DNA of 64,000 bases from Paracoccaceae bacterium. Its GTDB lineage: Bacteria > Pseudomonadota > Alphaproteobacteria > Rhodobacterales > Rhodobacteraceae. Below the pieces are notes generated by a model that was not told the DNA's origin, ran no database searches, and saw nothing but the letters and a program-made list of their open reading frames with translations. The stretch is taken from positions 1,478,501 to 1,542,500 of the forward strand of contig WLWX01000001.1 in assembly GCA_012103375.1 (NCBI GenBank), read 5' to 3'. A program made the translations under genes and the position numbers. The stretch's first letter is position 1; the number at the start of each line of letters is the position of its first letter. Positions 8,650 through 17,251 of the stretch are shown here, in pieces.

Positions 8650-9001
8650 GTGCCGCAAGCCAAGGCCGAAATCAAGCATTTGGGGGAAAGGTGCCGGATT
8701 CTGTTGCCAGGCTCCGGCGGGCCCCGCCTTACGCTGCTAGGCGAAAGGACTTAGATTTCGATATTCCGCACTGCTTACGCAGCGAGGGCCATCGGAGCTT
8801 TGTTGTCATTTGCAACTAGCTTGATTGGACCGATATCGGTGGTACCTCACCGAGACAAAGCAAACCCCTTTAGACGTCCGTCGATCCTGTTTCGGCCCCA
8901 TGATCCCCAAATGAAGGATGTTTGGTGGAGCCGCCGGGTACCGCCCCCGGGTCCGATCCGCTTATTACGAGCGCGTTTATGTCCATAGTCCCCGAGGGAA
9001 C
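8650..9001 (-). ncRNA. ssrA: Transfer-messenger RNA, two-piece permuted form
   Basis: On the minus strand the acceptor piece comes first (about 9001 to 8923). It ends with a T-arm-like segment and GGCTCCACCA, whose CCA is encoded at 8925-8923. A spacer of about 23 bases follows, and then the coding piece, which starts near 8899 with GGGGCCGAAACAGGATCGAC, the hallmark tmRNA 5' end. The tag frame lies at 8813-8775. This acceptor-before-coding order is the permuted arrangement known from alphaproteobacteria, where processing yields two RNAs held together by base pairing. The RNA rescues stalled ribosomes with SmpB. The 3' end of the coding piece is not exactly placed (8640-8690). Confidence 0.93.
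8775..8813 (-). other. tmRNA proteolysis-tag reading frame
   Basis: Starting at the resume codon GCA (8813-8811) the frame reads ANDNKAPMALAA and ends with TAA at 8777-8775. The AANDN-type start and LAA/VAA-type end are the parts recognised by SspB and ClpX respectively. The Ala that would precede it is supplied by the alanylated tmRNA itself. Confidence 0.93.
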
Positions 9002-9007
9002 ATGACC

Positions 9008-9036
9008 AATATAGGGTGCAGACCTCGGCGCATCAA
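9008..9036 (-). promoter_or_regulatory. Sigma-70-type promoter of ssrA
   Basis: Reading the minus strand, TTGATG (9036-9031) is followed after exactly 17 bases by TATATT (9013-9008). The expected transcription start is about base 9001, which agrees with the inferred 5' end of the acceptor piece. This is one of the clearest consensus promoters in the window, as fits an abundant stable RNA. Confidence 0.7.
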
Positions 9037-9082
9037 GAACCAACCGAATGCCCATCATTGATCTGAGAATATCCTCAGGGGG

Positions 9083-9103
9083 TCTGGGGGCAGAATGCCC
9101 CCA
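9083..9103 (-). terminator. Hairpin after the binding-protein gene
   Basis: CTGGGGGCA (9083-9091) pairs with TGCCCCCAG (9095-9103) over 9 bp with a three-base loop. It lies 15 bases beyond the stop codon of the solute-binding protein gene. On the plus strand it is followed by a GTTTTT stretch, so it may also act in the other direction. Confidence 0.65.
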
Positions 9104-9118
9104 GCCTTGTTTTTCAGT

Positions 9119-10168
9119 TCAGAAGCCCGCCTTAATCTTCTCGAACTCGGCAACCTGGGCTTCGCGCAGCTCAAGGCTCATCGGCAGTTGCGCCAGGATC
9201 GGCACGTCAACCGGGCCAAGGCCAACCTCGGTCAGGGTTTCTGCGTCGATGTTCTGCATAGCCACCGTGTTGGAATGGCCATAGCCCCATTCGTTCACGA
9301 TATAATCGGTCACGCTGGCGTCCAGAAAGCTGTTGATGAAGTCGTGGGCCTTGTCTTCGCTGCCCGGTCCGTCAACCAGATTGACATAGCCGCAGCCCCA
9401 GCTGGATGATCCTTCGACAGTATCGCGCTTGAATCCGATCGGGTGACCTTCGGCGCGCATCTGCACGGGAACCTCGGACCACGCCCAGGAGATCAGAACC
9501 TCGCCCGTCGCCATCAACTGGCTGAGTTCCGCCCCGTCTGCCCAATAGGCGCGCACATTCTGATGCGCCTCGCGCAACCACGCGCTGGCGCGTTCGAAAT
9601 CGTCCATTGTTGCGGTCGTCCATTCGGTCGTGCCGGTCGCAAGATAGGCCAGCGCATAGGCGTCATCGACGTTATCCGCGATTGAGGTGCGCCCGGCGAA
9701 CTTCGGATCCAGGAACACCTGGAGCGAGGTCAGGTCATCCGCCGAGAGCTCATCCATGTTATAGGCAATCGCCGTGGTGCCGTTGTCGGTCGGGATGAAA
9801 TAAACATCGCCATTGTCGGTGAAAATCGGCGCCGTCTTGAAAACGTCGGCCACGGTTTCGTAATTCGGCACCTTCGACAGATCCCAGGGTTCGATCAGAC
9901 CGGCCTGACGCCATTTGTCGATGGATTGCGAACAGGGATGCGCCACATCGGCTTTGAAGCCCGAGCGGAGTTTCTGAAACGCCTCCTCCTCCTCGCCAAA
10001 GAACGCATAGGTCGGGTTGTCGCCGTGTTTTTCGGCGTATTTCGCCCAATAGGCATCTTCCTCAAAACCCGACCAGTCAAAGACCAGCAGTTCGGCGTCA
10101 TCAGCAGTTGCACTTCCAGCGGCCAGCGCGACGGCGCTGACGCTCAGCATTGTTGTCAGTTTTTTCAT
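9119..10168 (-). CDS. Polyamine-type ABC transporter substrate-binding protein
   Basis: 349 residues. Residues 1-22 (MKKLTTMLSVSAVALAAGSATA) are a signal peptide with Sec-type cleavage after ATA, so the protein should be periplasmic. The body resembles the PotD/PotF class: LLVFDWSGFEEDAYWAKY at the mature start, a DVAHPCSQSIDKWRQAGLIEPWDLSKVPNY segment, YFIPTDNGTTAIAYNMDEL, and MATGEVLISWAWSEVPVQM. The family binds spermidine, putrescine or related cations. No permease or ATPase gene is next to it in the window, so it is an orphan or serves a transporter elsewhere. Ligand specificity cannot be read from the sequence. Confidence 0.82.
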   Translation of the reverse strand: MKKLTTMLSVSAVALAAGSATADDAELLVFDWSGFEEDAYWAKYAEKHGDNPTYAFFGEEEEAFQKLRSGFKADVAHPCSQSIDKWRQAGLIEPWDLSKVPNYETVADVFKTAPIFTDNGDVYFIPTDNGTTAIAYNMDELSADDLTSLQVFLDPKFAGRTSIADNVDDAYALAYLATGTTEWTTATMDDFERASAWLREAHQNVRAYWADGAELSQLMATGEVLISWAWSEVPVQMRAEGHPIGFKRDTVEGSSSWGCGYVNLVDGPGSEDKAHDFINSFLDASVTDYIVNEWGYGHSNTVAMQNIDAETLTEVGLGPVDVPILAQLPMSLELREAQVAEFEKIKAGF

Positions 10169-10276
10169 CGTGTTCTCCCCGGATGATCTGGCTTGGGCTT
10201 TTAGGGAGTGCGGGGCTGTTCAACAAGAAAATTCCACAAGCACCCCTTTGGGGTCCCGACCATTCAAACTGGCGTT

Positions 10277-10306
10277 TGACATTTGCCACCAAGGCGCGAA
10301 ATGTCA
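10277..10306. promoter_or_regulatory. Perfect 8-bp palindrome between divergent genes
   Basis: TGACATTT (10277-10284) and AAATGTCA (10299-10306) are perfect inverted repeats 14 bases apart, centred in the region between the binding-protein gene (minus) and the DUF2182 gene (plus). A consensus -35 hexamer TTGACA (10276-10281) overlaps the left arm. The arrangement fits an operator for a dimeric repressor; the regulator is not identified. Confidence 0.45.
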
Positions 10307-10348
10307 CGTCGATTTGGCAGCGATCCGCGACAGAGGAGGGGACGCAGA

Positions 10349-11101
10349 GTGATTGCATTTGCACGCGCCCGGCTGGCAGCGGCTCACTGGCTGGTGTTCT
10401 TCGCGGCCATCATCGCGGCCTGGGCTGCACTGATGGCGATGCAGGGGGCGCAGGCTGACGGGCTGTTTGCGCGGCTGGCCGCCATATGCCGCGTTGACGG
10501 GGCCGGGGCAGGATACCGCGTGATCTTGGCGATGTGGGCACTGATGGCGGCGGCGATGATGGCCCCGACATTGATGCCTGCACTGACGGTTCTGGATGAT
10601 CTGTCACGCGGGCGGGCGCGGATTTTCATTGAATTCTGCGCTGGCTACGGGGCGATCTGGCTGGGTTTTGCGGCCATCGCTGCGGCGCTGCAATTGGCGC
10701 TGTCGGCAAGCGGCTGGATCGGCGCAGATGGCGCCAGCCTCAGCCCGTTACTGACAGGCGGACTGCTGATCGTGGCCGGGGGCTATCAATTCTCGACCCT
10801 GAAAGCGGGCTGCGTATCCAAATGCTTGTCGCCAATGGCGTTTTTCATGAGCCATTGGAATGACGCACGCTGGAACGCTGCCGCGATGGGCCTTCGACTG
10901 GGTGCAATATGCCTTGGCTGTTGCTGGGCGCTGATGGCGCTGGCCTTCGTTGGTGGCACGATGAACCTGATCTGGATGGGCCTTGCCACGGTCCTGATGG
11001 TGTCTGAAAAACTGCCCCGGATGTCGCGCATGGTCGTGCGGCCCCTGGGCGTTGTTCATATTGCGGCGGGGCTGGGTGTGCTCAGCACCGCGTTTTTCTG
11101 A
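10349..11101 (+). CDS. DUF2182 multi-spanning membrane protein
   Basis: 250 residues from GTG 10349, chosen because GAGGAGGGG lies just upstream; an in-frame ATG at 10283 has no such site. Six or so membrane helices are visible (LVFFAAIIAAWAALMAM, ILAMWALMAAAMMAPTL, FIEFCAGYGAIWLGFAA and others). The conserved core is CVSKCLSPMAFFMSHW followed by LGAICLGCCWALMALAFVGGTMNLIWMG, the DUF2182 signature with several Cys and His that could bind a metal. Family members are called predicted metal-binding membrane proteins; no function has been shown that I know of. It is followed 11 bases later by a DUF1326 gene, a common pairing that suggests the two work together. Confidence 0.85.
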   Translation: MIAFARARLAAAHWLVFFAAIIAAWAALMAMQGAQADGLFARLAAICRVDGAGAGYRVILAMWALMAAAMMAPTLMPALTVLDDLSRGRARIFIEFCAGYGAIWLGFAAIAAALQLALSASGWIGADGASLSPLLTGGLLIVAGGYQFSTLKAGCVSKCLSPMAFFMSHWNDARWNAAAMGLRLGAICLGCCWALMALAFVGGTMNLIWMGLATVLMVSEKLPRMSRMVVRPLGVVHIAAGLGVLSTAFF

Positions 11102-11112
11102 AAGGGACCCGA

Positions 11113-11820
11113 ATGGTTAAGACCCGCGAAAAAATCGCTTCGGACCGCATCCATGTCCAGCAGCGGATTGACGCCCGCATGGACCCGCGCCGCCGCCGCG
11201 AGGAACCGACCGACTGGGCCATCAAGGGAGAGTTGTTCCTGAATTGCTCATGCGAGGTGTTCTGCCCCTGCGTCGTCTCATTGGGCAAGCACAAGCCGAC
11301 CGAGGGGCATTGCCACGCCTGGATGGCCATCGCGATTGATGAAGGGCATTACGAGGGCGAGGATATGTCCGGCCTCAACATCGGCCTGATGGTCGAGATT
11401 CCGGGTCGGATGGCCGAAGGCGATTGGCGCGTTGCCGCCTATATCGACGAACGGGCCAGTCAGAAGGCCTATAACGGGTTGCTGAAAATCCTGTCCGGAA
11501 CGGCAGGCGGCACCACGGGGCTGTTCACCAAGCTGGTCAGCACCATCATCGGCGCCGAACGCGCGCCCGTGCAGATTGAGCGTGACGGGATGCGCCGCGC
11601 GATCACAGTGGGTCGCAAAATTCAGGGCGAGATTGAGATGGTCATGGGCGCAGATCGCGAAACCCCGGTGATCGTGAAAAACACGAAATACTGGATGGGT
11701 CCCGATGTGGTGGTGGCCAAGGGCACCAAAAGCCGCCTGCGAGACTATGGCCGGGTCTGGGACTTTGACGGCAAGTCGGGCGAGGTTTGCGCCATCGACT
11801 GGTCCGGGCCGGGCCGCTGA
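11113..11820 (+). CDS. DUF1326 protein, partner of DUF2182
   Basis: 235 residues, without signal peptide or membrane helices. After a basic, probably dispensable N-terminus (translation could also begin at MDPRRRREEP), the domain starts with WAIKGELFLNCSCEVFCPCVVSLGKHKPTEGHCHAWMAIAI. The NCSCxxxCPC cluster plus GHCHAW gives five Cys and two His within 30 residues, which looks like a metal-binding site. DUF1326 has no established function. It directly follows the DUF2182 membrane protein, in what looks like a two-gene operon behind a palindromic site; a shared role in metal handling is a guess from the Cys clusters in both. Confidence 0.85.
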   Translation: MVKTREKIASDRIHVQQRIDARMDPRRRREEPTDWAIKGELFLNCSCEVFCPCVVSLGKHKPTEGHCHAWMAIAIDEGHYEGEDMSGLNIGLMVEIPGRMAEGDWRVAAYIDERASQKAYNGLLKILSGTAGGTTGLFTKLVSTIIGAERAPVQIERDGMRRAITVGRKIQGEIEMVMGADRETPVIVKNTKYWMGPDVVVAKGTKSRLRDYGRVWDFDGKSGEVCAIDWSGPGR

Positions 11821-12011
11821 TGCCGGGTGACCTGCTGGTCTGGCAGGCCGCGTCAGCCTATAAGTCGGCGGACTTCGGGGTGAGTATCGTATTTGGCGCG
11901 GTTGAGACACCGCACAGGGATGCCGCAACGACGTTGCCTTTGGGGACGCCGGACGGTGCGCGGGATGCGCTGACCCCGCAAAAATTCAGGATTTAGAGAA
12001 GGTTACGACCA

Positions 12012-13001
12012 ATGTTCAATGCGCTGATTGTGGAAAAGAATGACGAGGGCAAGACCAACGCCTCGGTCCAGCAGATCGACCTGTCGCGCCTGCCTGAAGG
12101 CGAGGTGACGGTTGCGGTCGAGTATTCCACGGTCAACTACAAGGACGGGTTGTGCATTGGCCCCGGTGGCGGCCTGGTGCGGAACTATCCGCATGTTCCG
12201 GGCATCGACCTTGCCGGAACGGTCGAGGCCAGCGACGATGATCGTTACAGCCCCGGCGACAAGGTCGTCCTGACCGGCTGGCGCGTGGGCGAGGCGCATT
12301 GGGGCGGATATGCGCAAAAAGCGCGAGTCAGGGCGGACTGGCTGGTGCCGCTGCCCGCTGGGCTGGATACAAGGCAGGCGATGGCCGTGGGGACTGCCGG
12401 GTTCACCGCGATGCTGGCGGTCATGGCGCTGGAAGACCACGGGCTGACGCCGGATCAGGGTGAAGTTTTGGTAACCGGCGCGGCGGGCGGGGTCGGCTCG
12501 GTCGCGACGGCGATCCTGGCCAACCTTGGCTATCAGGTGGCGGGCGTCACCGGGCGACCCGAGACGGCTGAGTATCTGACCGACCTTGGCGCTGCAAAGA
12601 TCGTTGCCCGCGATGAGATCAACGAGGTGGTCAAGCGCCCGTTGGAGGCCGAAACCTGGGCGGGCTGCGTTGATGCGGTCGGTGGCGCGATGCTGGCGCG
12701 GGTGCTGGGGCAGATGAAATTCGGCGCCTCGGTCGCCGCCGTGGGCCTGGCCGGGGGGGCGGCGCTGCCTGCAACGGTTATCCCGTTCCTGCTGCGCGGC
12801 GTGAACCTTTTGGGCATCGATTCAGTCATGCAACCCTATGACAACCGGGTCCGCGCCTGGAACCGGATTGCCCGGGATCTGCCGATGCACAAATTGGAGG
12901 CGATGGTGGCACCGGCAACCCTGTCAGATCTGCCGCGTCTAGGCGACGAGATCCTGAAAGGGCAGGTTCGGGGCCGGGTTGTTGTAGACGTCAACGCCTG
13001 A
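12012..13001 (+). CDS. acuI: Acrylyl-CoA reductase (NADPH)
   Basis: 329 residues of the medium-chain dehydrogenase/reductase superfamily, YhdH/AcuI branch, without the catalytic zinc ligands. Landmarks: STVNYKDGLCI near residue 40, HVPGIDLAGTV, the cofactor-binding motif GAAGGVGSVA near 157, and GIDSVMQPYDNRVRAWNRIARDL near the end, which is characteristic of the AcuI group. The enzyme reduces acryloyl-CoA to propionyl-CoA, a detoxifying step in catabolism of DMSP and acrylate by roseobacters. The next gene is a BCCT-type transporter, which agrees with uptake and use of DMSP or a related betaine. No DMSP lyase or demethylase is in the window. Confidence 0.9.
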   Translation: MFNALIVEKNDEGKTNASVQQIDLSRLPEGEVTVAVEYSTVNYKDGLCIGPGGGLVRNYPHVPGIDLAGTVEASDDDRYSPGDKVVLTGWRVGEAHWGGYAQKARVRADWLVPLPAGLDTRQAMAVGTAGFTAMLAVMALEDHGLTPDQGEVLVTGAAGGVGSVATAILANLGYQVAGVTGRPETAEYLTDLGAAKIVARDEINEVVKRPLEAETWAGCVDAVGGAMLARVLGQMKFGASVAAVGLAGGAALPATVIPFLLRGVNLLGIDSVMQPYDNRVRAWNRIARDLPMHKLEAMVAPATLSDLPRLGDEILKGQVRGRVVVDVNA

Positions 13002-13184
13002 CCCGCGCCACGTCGAACTGATCCTGCATTCGGCAGGCCAAAATCCCATATTTTTTTGGCGGGCCTTTCAACGGTTTGCCAAAGAAAGTGTCGGTTTTGG
13101 CGGAATCCCGGCGTGTAAAGCCTATGTTACCGCAGGATTTGTCCGTAGGTTGCGGCAAGGATACCTGTCGTAAGGGAGAACGCA

Positions 13185-14840
13185 ATGGCAATCCGACCAC
13201 CGATAACCGATCTGGATATCGAAACCGCAAGCAGCGGTTTCTATGAAGGATTTAGTAAGTTTGTAACAATTGGATCAAAGATACTGATCGGATTGCTGAT
13301 AGTCTGGGCCGCCGTCTGGTCCGAAGCAGCAGGGGCCGCCCTGAACGGAATCCGCGCCTTTATCGACGCTAATACCGGCGCCTGGTACATGTATGCGATG
13401 GCGTTTTTCATCGTCGTATGCCTCGCACTTGCGCTGTGGCCATCAACGGGCCGCATCAAGCTGGGGCTGGCCGGTGACACGCCGGAATTTTCGAGCTTTT
13501 CGTGGTTTTCGATGATGTTCGGGGCCGGGATCGGCATCGGGATGCTGACCTATGCCACGGCGGAACCGATCTTTCACTTTGGCACCAACCCGGACGTGAT
13601 CCGCGGTTTCCAGGAAGGCAGCACGGCTGAGAACGTGCGCTCGGCCTATCAATGGTCGTTCCTGCACTGGGGCTTTTCGGCCTGGGGCTGCTATGCCATC
13701 GTCGGGCTGACGCTGGCGTTCTTCAGCTATTCACGCGGGCTTCCGCTGACAATCCGGTCGGGTCTGACGCCGCTGTTTGGGCGCGCACTGGAAGGGCCGT
13801 TGGGTCATATCGTCGATATCGTTTCGGTCGTTGCCACCATCCTGGGTGTGTCGGTGACCATCGGGTATGGCGTGTCGCAGTTCGCATCGGGTGTATTCAA
13901 CATTACCGGCGCGGGTTGGCTGATGAATGCCGATGGTGATCCGACTGTCGGGGCGATGCTTCTTGCGCTGGCGATCGTGATGGCTTGTTCGACGCTGTCG
14001 GCTCTGTCGGGCGTTGGCAAAGGCATCAAGTGGCTGTCCAACATCAACATGGGCCTCAGCTTTTTCCTGCTGGCATTCTTCCTGATCTTCGGGTCGACGC
14101 TGTTCGCACTGAAGGCGCTGTTTGTGGGCATATGGGACTATGTGATCGCATTGCCGGCAATGTCGCTGACGGTCTGGGCACCGGATGGAACGGGCGCAGA
14201 GAATGTCGTCAACGGTCTTGCCGGATGGCAGGGCGGCTGGACGATCTTCTACTGGGCCTGGTGGATTGCGTTTGCCCCCTTCGTGGGGCTGTTCCTGGCA
14301 CGTATTTCACGCGGTCGTACCGTGCGCGAATATGTTCTGGGCGCAATGATCGTGCCTTCGGTCATGTGCTTCGTCTGGTTCGCCTTCGTTGGCGGCACAG
14401 CGATTGACCTGACCCTGACGGGCGGGGCCGAAGATAAGATCACCGGCGTCGGCATTTCCAGCCAGCTGTTCGCGACGATCAACTACATGCTGTCGCCTGC
14501 GCTGGCGACGATCATGTCGCTTATCATCGTGGTGCTGCTGCTGACGTATCTTGTGACCTCGGCAGACTCGGCGGTGCTGATCATTAACACGATCGCGGCA
14601 GCCGGTGACGAAAGCCAGAAAGCGAAAGTGCATATCATCGTCTGGGGTGCAATCCTGACGGCGGTGATCGGCGTGTTGCTGGTGGCCGGCGGATTGGGCG
14701 CGATTAACACGGCGATGATCATTGGCGCGTTGCCATTCTCGGCGGTGATGGTGCTGATGGCCATATCACTGGTCAAGGCCCTGGTGCGCGACGGCATGCG
14801 CCAGAAATCGGGCGGCACGGCACAAACACCTGCCGAGTAA
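13185..14840 (+). CDS. BCCT-family betaine/choline/carnitine transporter
   Basis: 551 residues with about twelve membrane helices. The family core is visible: SSFSWFSMMFGAGIGIGMLTYATAEPIFHF near residue 105-135 (Gly-rich unwound helix that contacts the substrate and Na+ or H+), and WTIFYWAWWIAFAPFVGLFLARISRGRTVREYVLG near 355-385, the BCCT signature. It should import a quaternary-ammonium or sulfonium compound such as glycine betaine, choline or DMSP. Its place directly behind acuI makes DMSP a reasonable candidate (DddT-like), but the residues visible do not decide this. ATG 13185 has AAGGGAGAACG upstream. A GC hairpin follows the stop. Confidence 0.9.
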   Translation: MAIRPPITDLDIETASSGFYEGFSKFVTIGSKILIGLLIVWAAVWSEAAGAALNGIRAFIDANTGAWYMYAMAFFIVVCLALALWPSTGRIKLGLAGDTPEFSSFSWFSMMFGAGIGIGMLTYATAEPIFHFGTNPDVIRGFQEGSTAENVRSAYQWSFLHWGFSAWGCYAIVGLTLAFFSYSRGLPLTIRSGLTPLFGRALEGPLGHIVDIVSVVATILGVSVTIGYGVSQFASGVFNITGAGWLMNADGDPTVGAMLLALAIVMACSTLSALSGVGKGIKWLSNINMGLSFFLLAFFLIFGSTLFALKALFVGIWDYVIALPAMSLTVWAPDGTGAENVVNGLAGWQGGWTIFYWAWWIAFAPFVGLFLARISRGRTVREYVLGAMIVPSVMCFVWFAFVGGTAIDLTLTGGAEDKITGVGISSQLFATINYMLSPALATIMSLIIVVLLLTYLVTSADSAVLIINTIAAAGDESQKAKVHIIVWGAILTAVIGVLLVAGGLGAINTAMIIGALPFSAVMVLMAISLVKALVRDGMRQKSGGTAQTPAE

Positions 14841-14860
14841 GCGCAACTGAAAAGAATCTG

Positions 14861-14890
14861 GCGGCCCCGTGCAGGGATGCGCGGGGCCGC
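14861..14890 (+). terminator. GC hairpin after the BCCT gene
   Basis: GCGGCCCCG (14861-14869) pairs with CGGGGCCGC (14882-14890) around a 12-base loop, 20 bases after the stop codon. There is only a short T-run (GTTT) behind it, so termination may be partial. I see no gene in the remaining stretch to 15146. Confidence 0.55.
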
Positions 14891-15146
14891 TGGCGTTTCG
14901 CAGCAAAGAAAGTTGCGCGCCTGCGGCGCATTCGAACCCGGATTGGCGCGCGCTGCCAAGGCTTGCCTGGATTTCGAAGTGCGCGTGAACGGCCAAGAAT
15001 GCCCATTTGCTGGGGAGGTGGTTGACGGGGCAGTCTGCCCGTCAACGCACCTGGTCGAGGGTGCTGTGGCGATTCCCCGTCGCCTCAAGGCCGCTCGGGT
15101 GCCCTCGGGCCTTGACCCGCCGTGGAATCACCGCTTTGTCGTCTGA

Positions 15147-16373
15147 ATGGAACTCGATCTTGAATTCGTTCGGGCACAGTTTCCTGCCTTTCAGGAACCA
15201 ACGCTGGCGGGGCAGGCGTTCTTTGACAATGCGGGCGGGTCATTTGCCTGTCGGCAGGTCATCGACCGGCTGACGCGGTTTTATACGCAGCGCAAGGTTC
15301 AGCCCGGTGCGCCTTACGCGGCCGCGCAGGCGGGTGCGGCCGAGATGGTCGAGGCGCGAACACGGCTGGCTGCGATGCTGGGTGTTGACGGGCAGGAGGT
15401 GGTCTTTGGCCCCTCGACCAGTCAAAACACCTATGTCATGGCGCAGGCGTTTCGGATGGCGGCGCGGCCCGGCGATGCGATCATCGTGACCAATCAGGAT
15501 CACGAGGCAAACTCGGGCGTCTGGCGGCGGCTGGCGGATGACGGGGTCGAGCTGCGCGAATGGCGCATGGACCCGGCGACGGGGCAGTTGCGCATTGCCG
15601 ATCTGGAGACTTTGCTGGACTCCAAAGTGCGGCTCGTCTGTTTCCCGCATTGCTCGAACGTTATCGGGCAGATCAATGATGTTGCGGCGATTGTCCGGGT
15701 CATTCACGCGGCTGGCGCGGCGGCCTGTGTGGACGGAGTCTCCTATGTTCCGCACGGATTTCCCGACGTTGGTGCGCTTGGTGCAGATATCTACCTGTTT
15801 TCGGCCTACAAGACCTATGGTCCGCATCAGGGTATCATGGTTGTGCGCCGCACTTTGGGAGAGGCGCTGCTAAATCAGGCGCATTATTTCAACGGCGACG
15901 TTGTGGCCAATCGGTTCGCGCCCTGCGGGCCGGACCACGCGCAGGTCGCGGCCTGTGCCGGGATGGCGGATTTCGTCGATGCCCTTCACGCGCATCATTT
16001 TGGCGGCGACGCGGCGGTGAAATCGCGTGCGGCAGCGGTGCATGATCTGATGCGCAGGCAGGAGGGGCGCCTGCTGCAACCACTTCTGGATCACCTGTCG
16101 GCGAAGAACTCGGTCCGGTTGATCGGGCCGGATCAGGCCGAGAAGCGTGCGCCGACGGTTGCAGTGGAGCTGTCCGTCCCTTGCGCGCCGATCGCGGCAG
16201 AACTGGCCGGGTTGGGCATCAATTGCGATGGTGGTGACTTTTACGCCGGGCGGGCGCTGGCGGGTGTTGGCGTTGACCCAGGTCGCGGTGTGTTGCGGAT
16301 GTCATTCGTGCATTACACCTCGGAATCGGACATTTCGCGACTGATTGACGGGCTGGACCGCGTTCTGGGCTGA
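15147..16373 (+). CDS. Class V aminotransferase, cysteine desulfurase-like
   Basis: 408 residues, a fold-type I PLP enzyme. It starts with FFDNAGGSFACRQVIDRL, the usual N-terminal segment of this group. FGPSTSQNTYVMAQAF is the phosphate-binding region, VTNQDHEANSGVWRRLAD contains the PLP-stacking His, CVDGVSYVPHG has the Asp that contacts the pyridine nitrogen, and FSAYKTYGPHQGIM holds the Schiff-base Lys. It belongs to the cysteine desulfurase-like branch (TIGR01976 type) without the flexible catalytic-Cys loop of NifS/SufS, so true cysteine desulfurase activity is uncertain. It stands alone between the BCCT gene and a lytic transglycosylase gene on the same strand. Confidence 0.85.
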   Translation: MELDLEFVRAQFPAFQEPTLAGQAFFDNAGGSFACRQVIDRLTRFYTQRKVQPGAPYAAAQAGAAEMVEARTRLAAMLGVDGQEVVFGPSTSQNTYVMAQAFRMAARPGDAIIVTNQDHEANSGVWRRLADDGVELREWRMDPATGQLRIADLETLLDSKVRLVCFPHCSNVIGQINDVAAIVRVIHAAGAAACVDGVSYVPHGFPDVGALGADIYLFSAYKTYGPHQGIMVVRRTLGEALLNQAHYFNGDVVANRFAPCGPDHAQVAACAGMADFVDALHAHHFGGDAAVKSRAAAVHDLMRRQEGRLLQPLLDHLSAKNSVRLIGPDQAEKRAPTVAVELSVPCAPIAAELAGLGINCDGGDFYAGRALAGVGVDPGRGVLRMSFVHYTSESDISRLIDGLDRVLG

Positions 16374-16450
16374 ACCGGGGCTTCCCCTGTGGCGCGCGCC
16401 ATTGTATCCCTTCGCAAAACAATCTTGTCCAACGTCCGGAGCCATTCGTC

Positions 16451-17251
16451 ATGATTTCTGCCAAGTCCCTGATCCTGTCCGCCGCCCTGACCCTGACTGC
16501 GGGGGCGGCCAGTGCGCTGACCTGCGGCAACACCGGTGCGGGGTACGAACAATGGAAACGGGATTTCGCCTGGGAAGCTGCGCAGAAGGGCGTGACCGCG
16601 CGCGGGCTGGCCGCGCTGAAGGCGACGAAATATGCCACGCGGACCATTGCGGCGGACCGGGGCCAGAAAAGCTTCAAGTACTCGCTGAGCAAGTTCATGC
16701 AAGTGCGCGGCGCGGAAACGATCATCGCGCAGGGCAAACGCCGGTTGAAAAAGAACCCCGGCCTTTATGCCAATCTTGAGGCGCAATATGGCGTTCCGGC
16801 GGGCGTGCTGATTGCAATCCACGGGATGGAAACCGGCTTTGGCGGCTTTATGGGCGACAGCTCGGTCGTGGCGGCGATTTCGACGCTGGCTTACGATTGC
16901 CGCCGCTCGGAATTCTTCCAGCCGCACGCGTTGGCGGCGCTGAAGCTGGTGGATCAGGGCGTCATCACCGGCAGCACCAAGGGCGCCAAACATGGAGAGC
17001 TTGGCCACACCCAATTCCTGCCCGGCAATGCGCTGCGCTATGGCGTGGATGGCAACGGCGATGGGCGGGTTGATCTGTACAACCTGAACGATGCGCTGGC
17101 GACCACGGCAAATTACCTGCGCGGCAAGGGCTGGTGCACCGGCCTGGGCTATCAAGAGGGGCAGCCGAACTTTGCCGTGATCAAGGAATGGAACGCGGCG
17201 ACAGTCTATCAGCAGGCGATTGCCATCATGGGCGCCCGCATCGACGGGTGA
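16451..17251 (+). CDS. Lytic murein transglycosylase, MltB type
   Basis: 266 residues. A signal peptide (MISAKSLILSAALTLTAGAASA) directs it to the periplasm; there is no lipobox Cys at the cleavage site, although a Cys follows in LTCGNTG. The SLT_2 domain contains VPAGVLIAIHGMETGFGGFMG, where the Glu of METGFG is the expected catalytic acid, then STLAYDCRRSEFF, GELGHTQFLPGNALRYGVDGNGDGRVDLYN and DALATTANYL. The reaction is non-hydrolytic cleavage of peptidoglycan glycan strands, giving 1,6-anhydromuramyl ends. DGNGDGRVDL looks like an EF-hand-type calcium loop. No obvious operon partner. Confidence 0.9.
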   Translation: MISAKSLILSAALTLTAGAASALTCGNTGAGYEQWKRDFAWEAAQKGVTARGLAALKATKYATRTIAADRGQKSFKYSLSKFMQVRGAETIIAQGKRRLKKNPGLYANLEAQYGVPAGVLIAIHGMETGFGGFMGDSSVVAAISTLAYDCRRSEFFQPHALAALKLVDQGVITGSTKGAKHGELGHTQFLPGNALRYGVDGNGDGRVDLYNLNDALATTANYLRGKGWCTGLGYQEGQPNFAVIKEWNAATVYQQAIAIMGARIDG

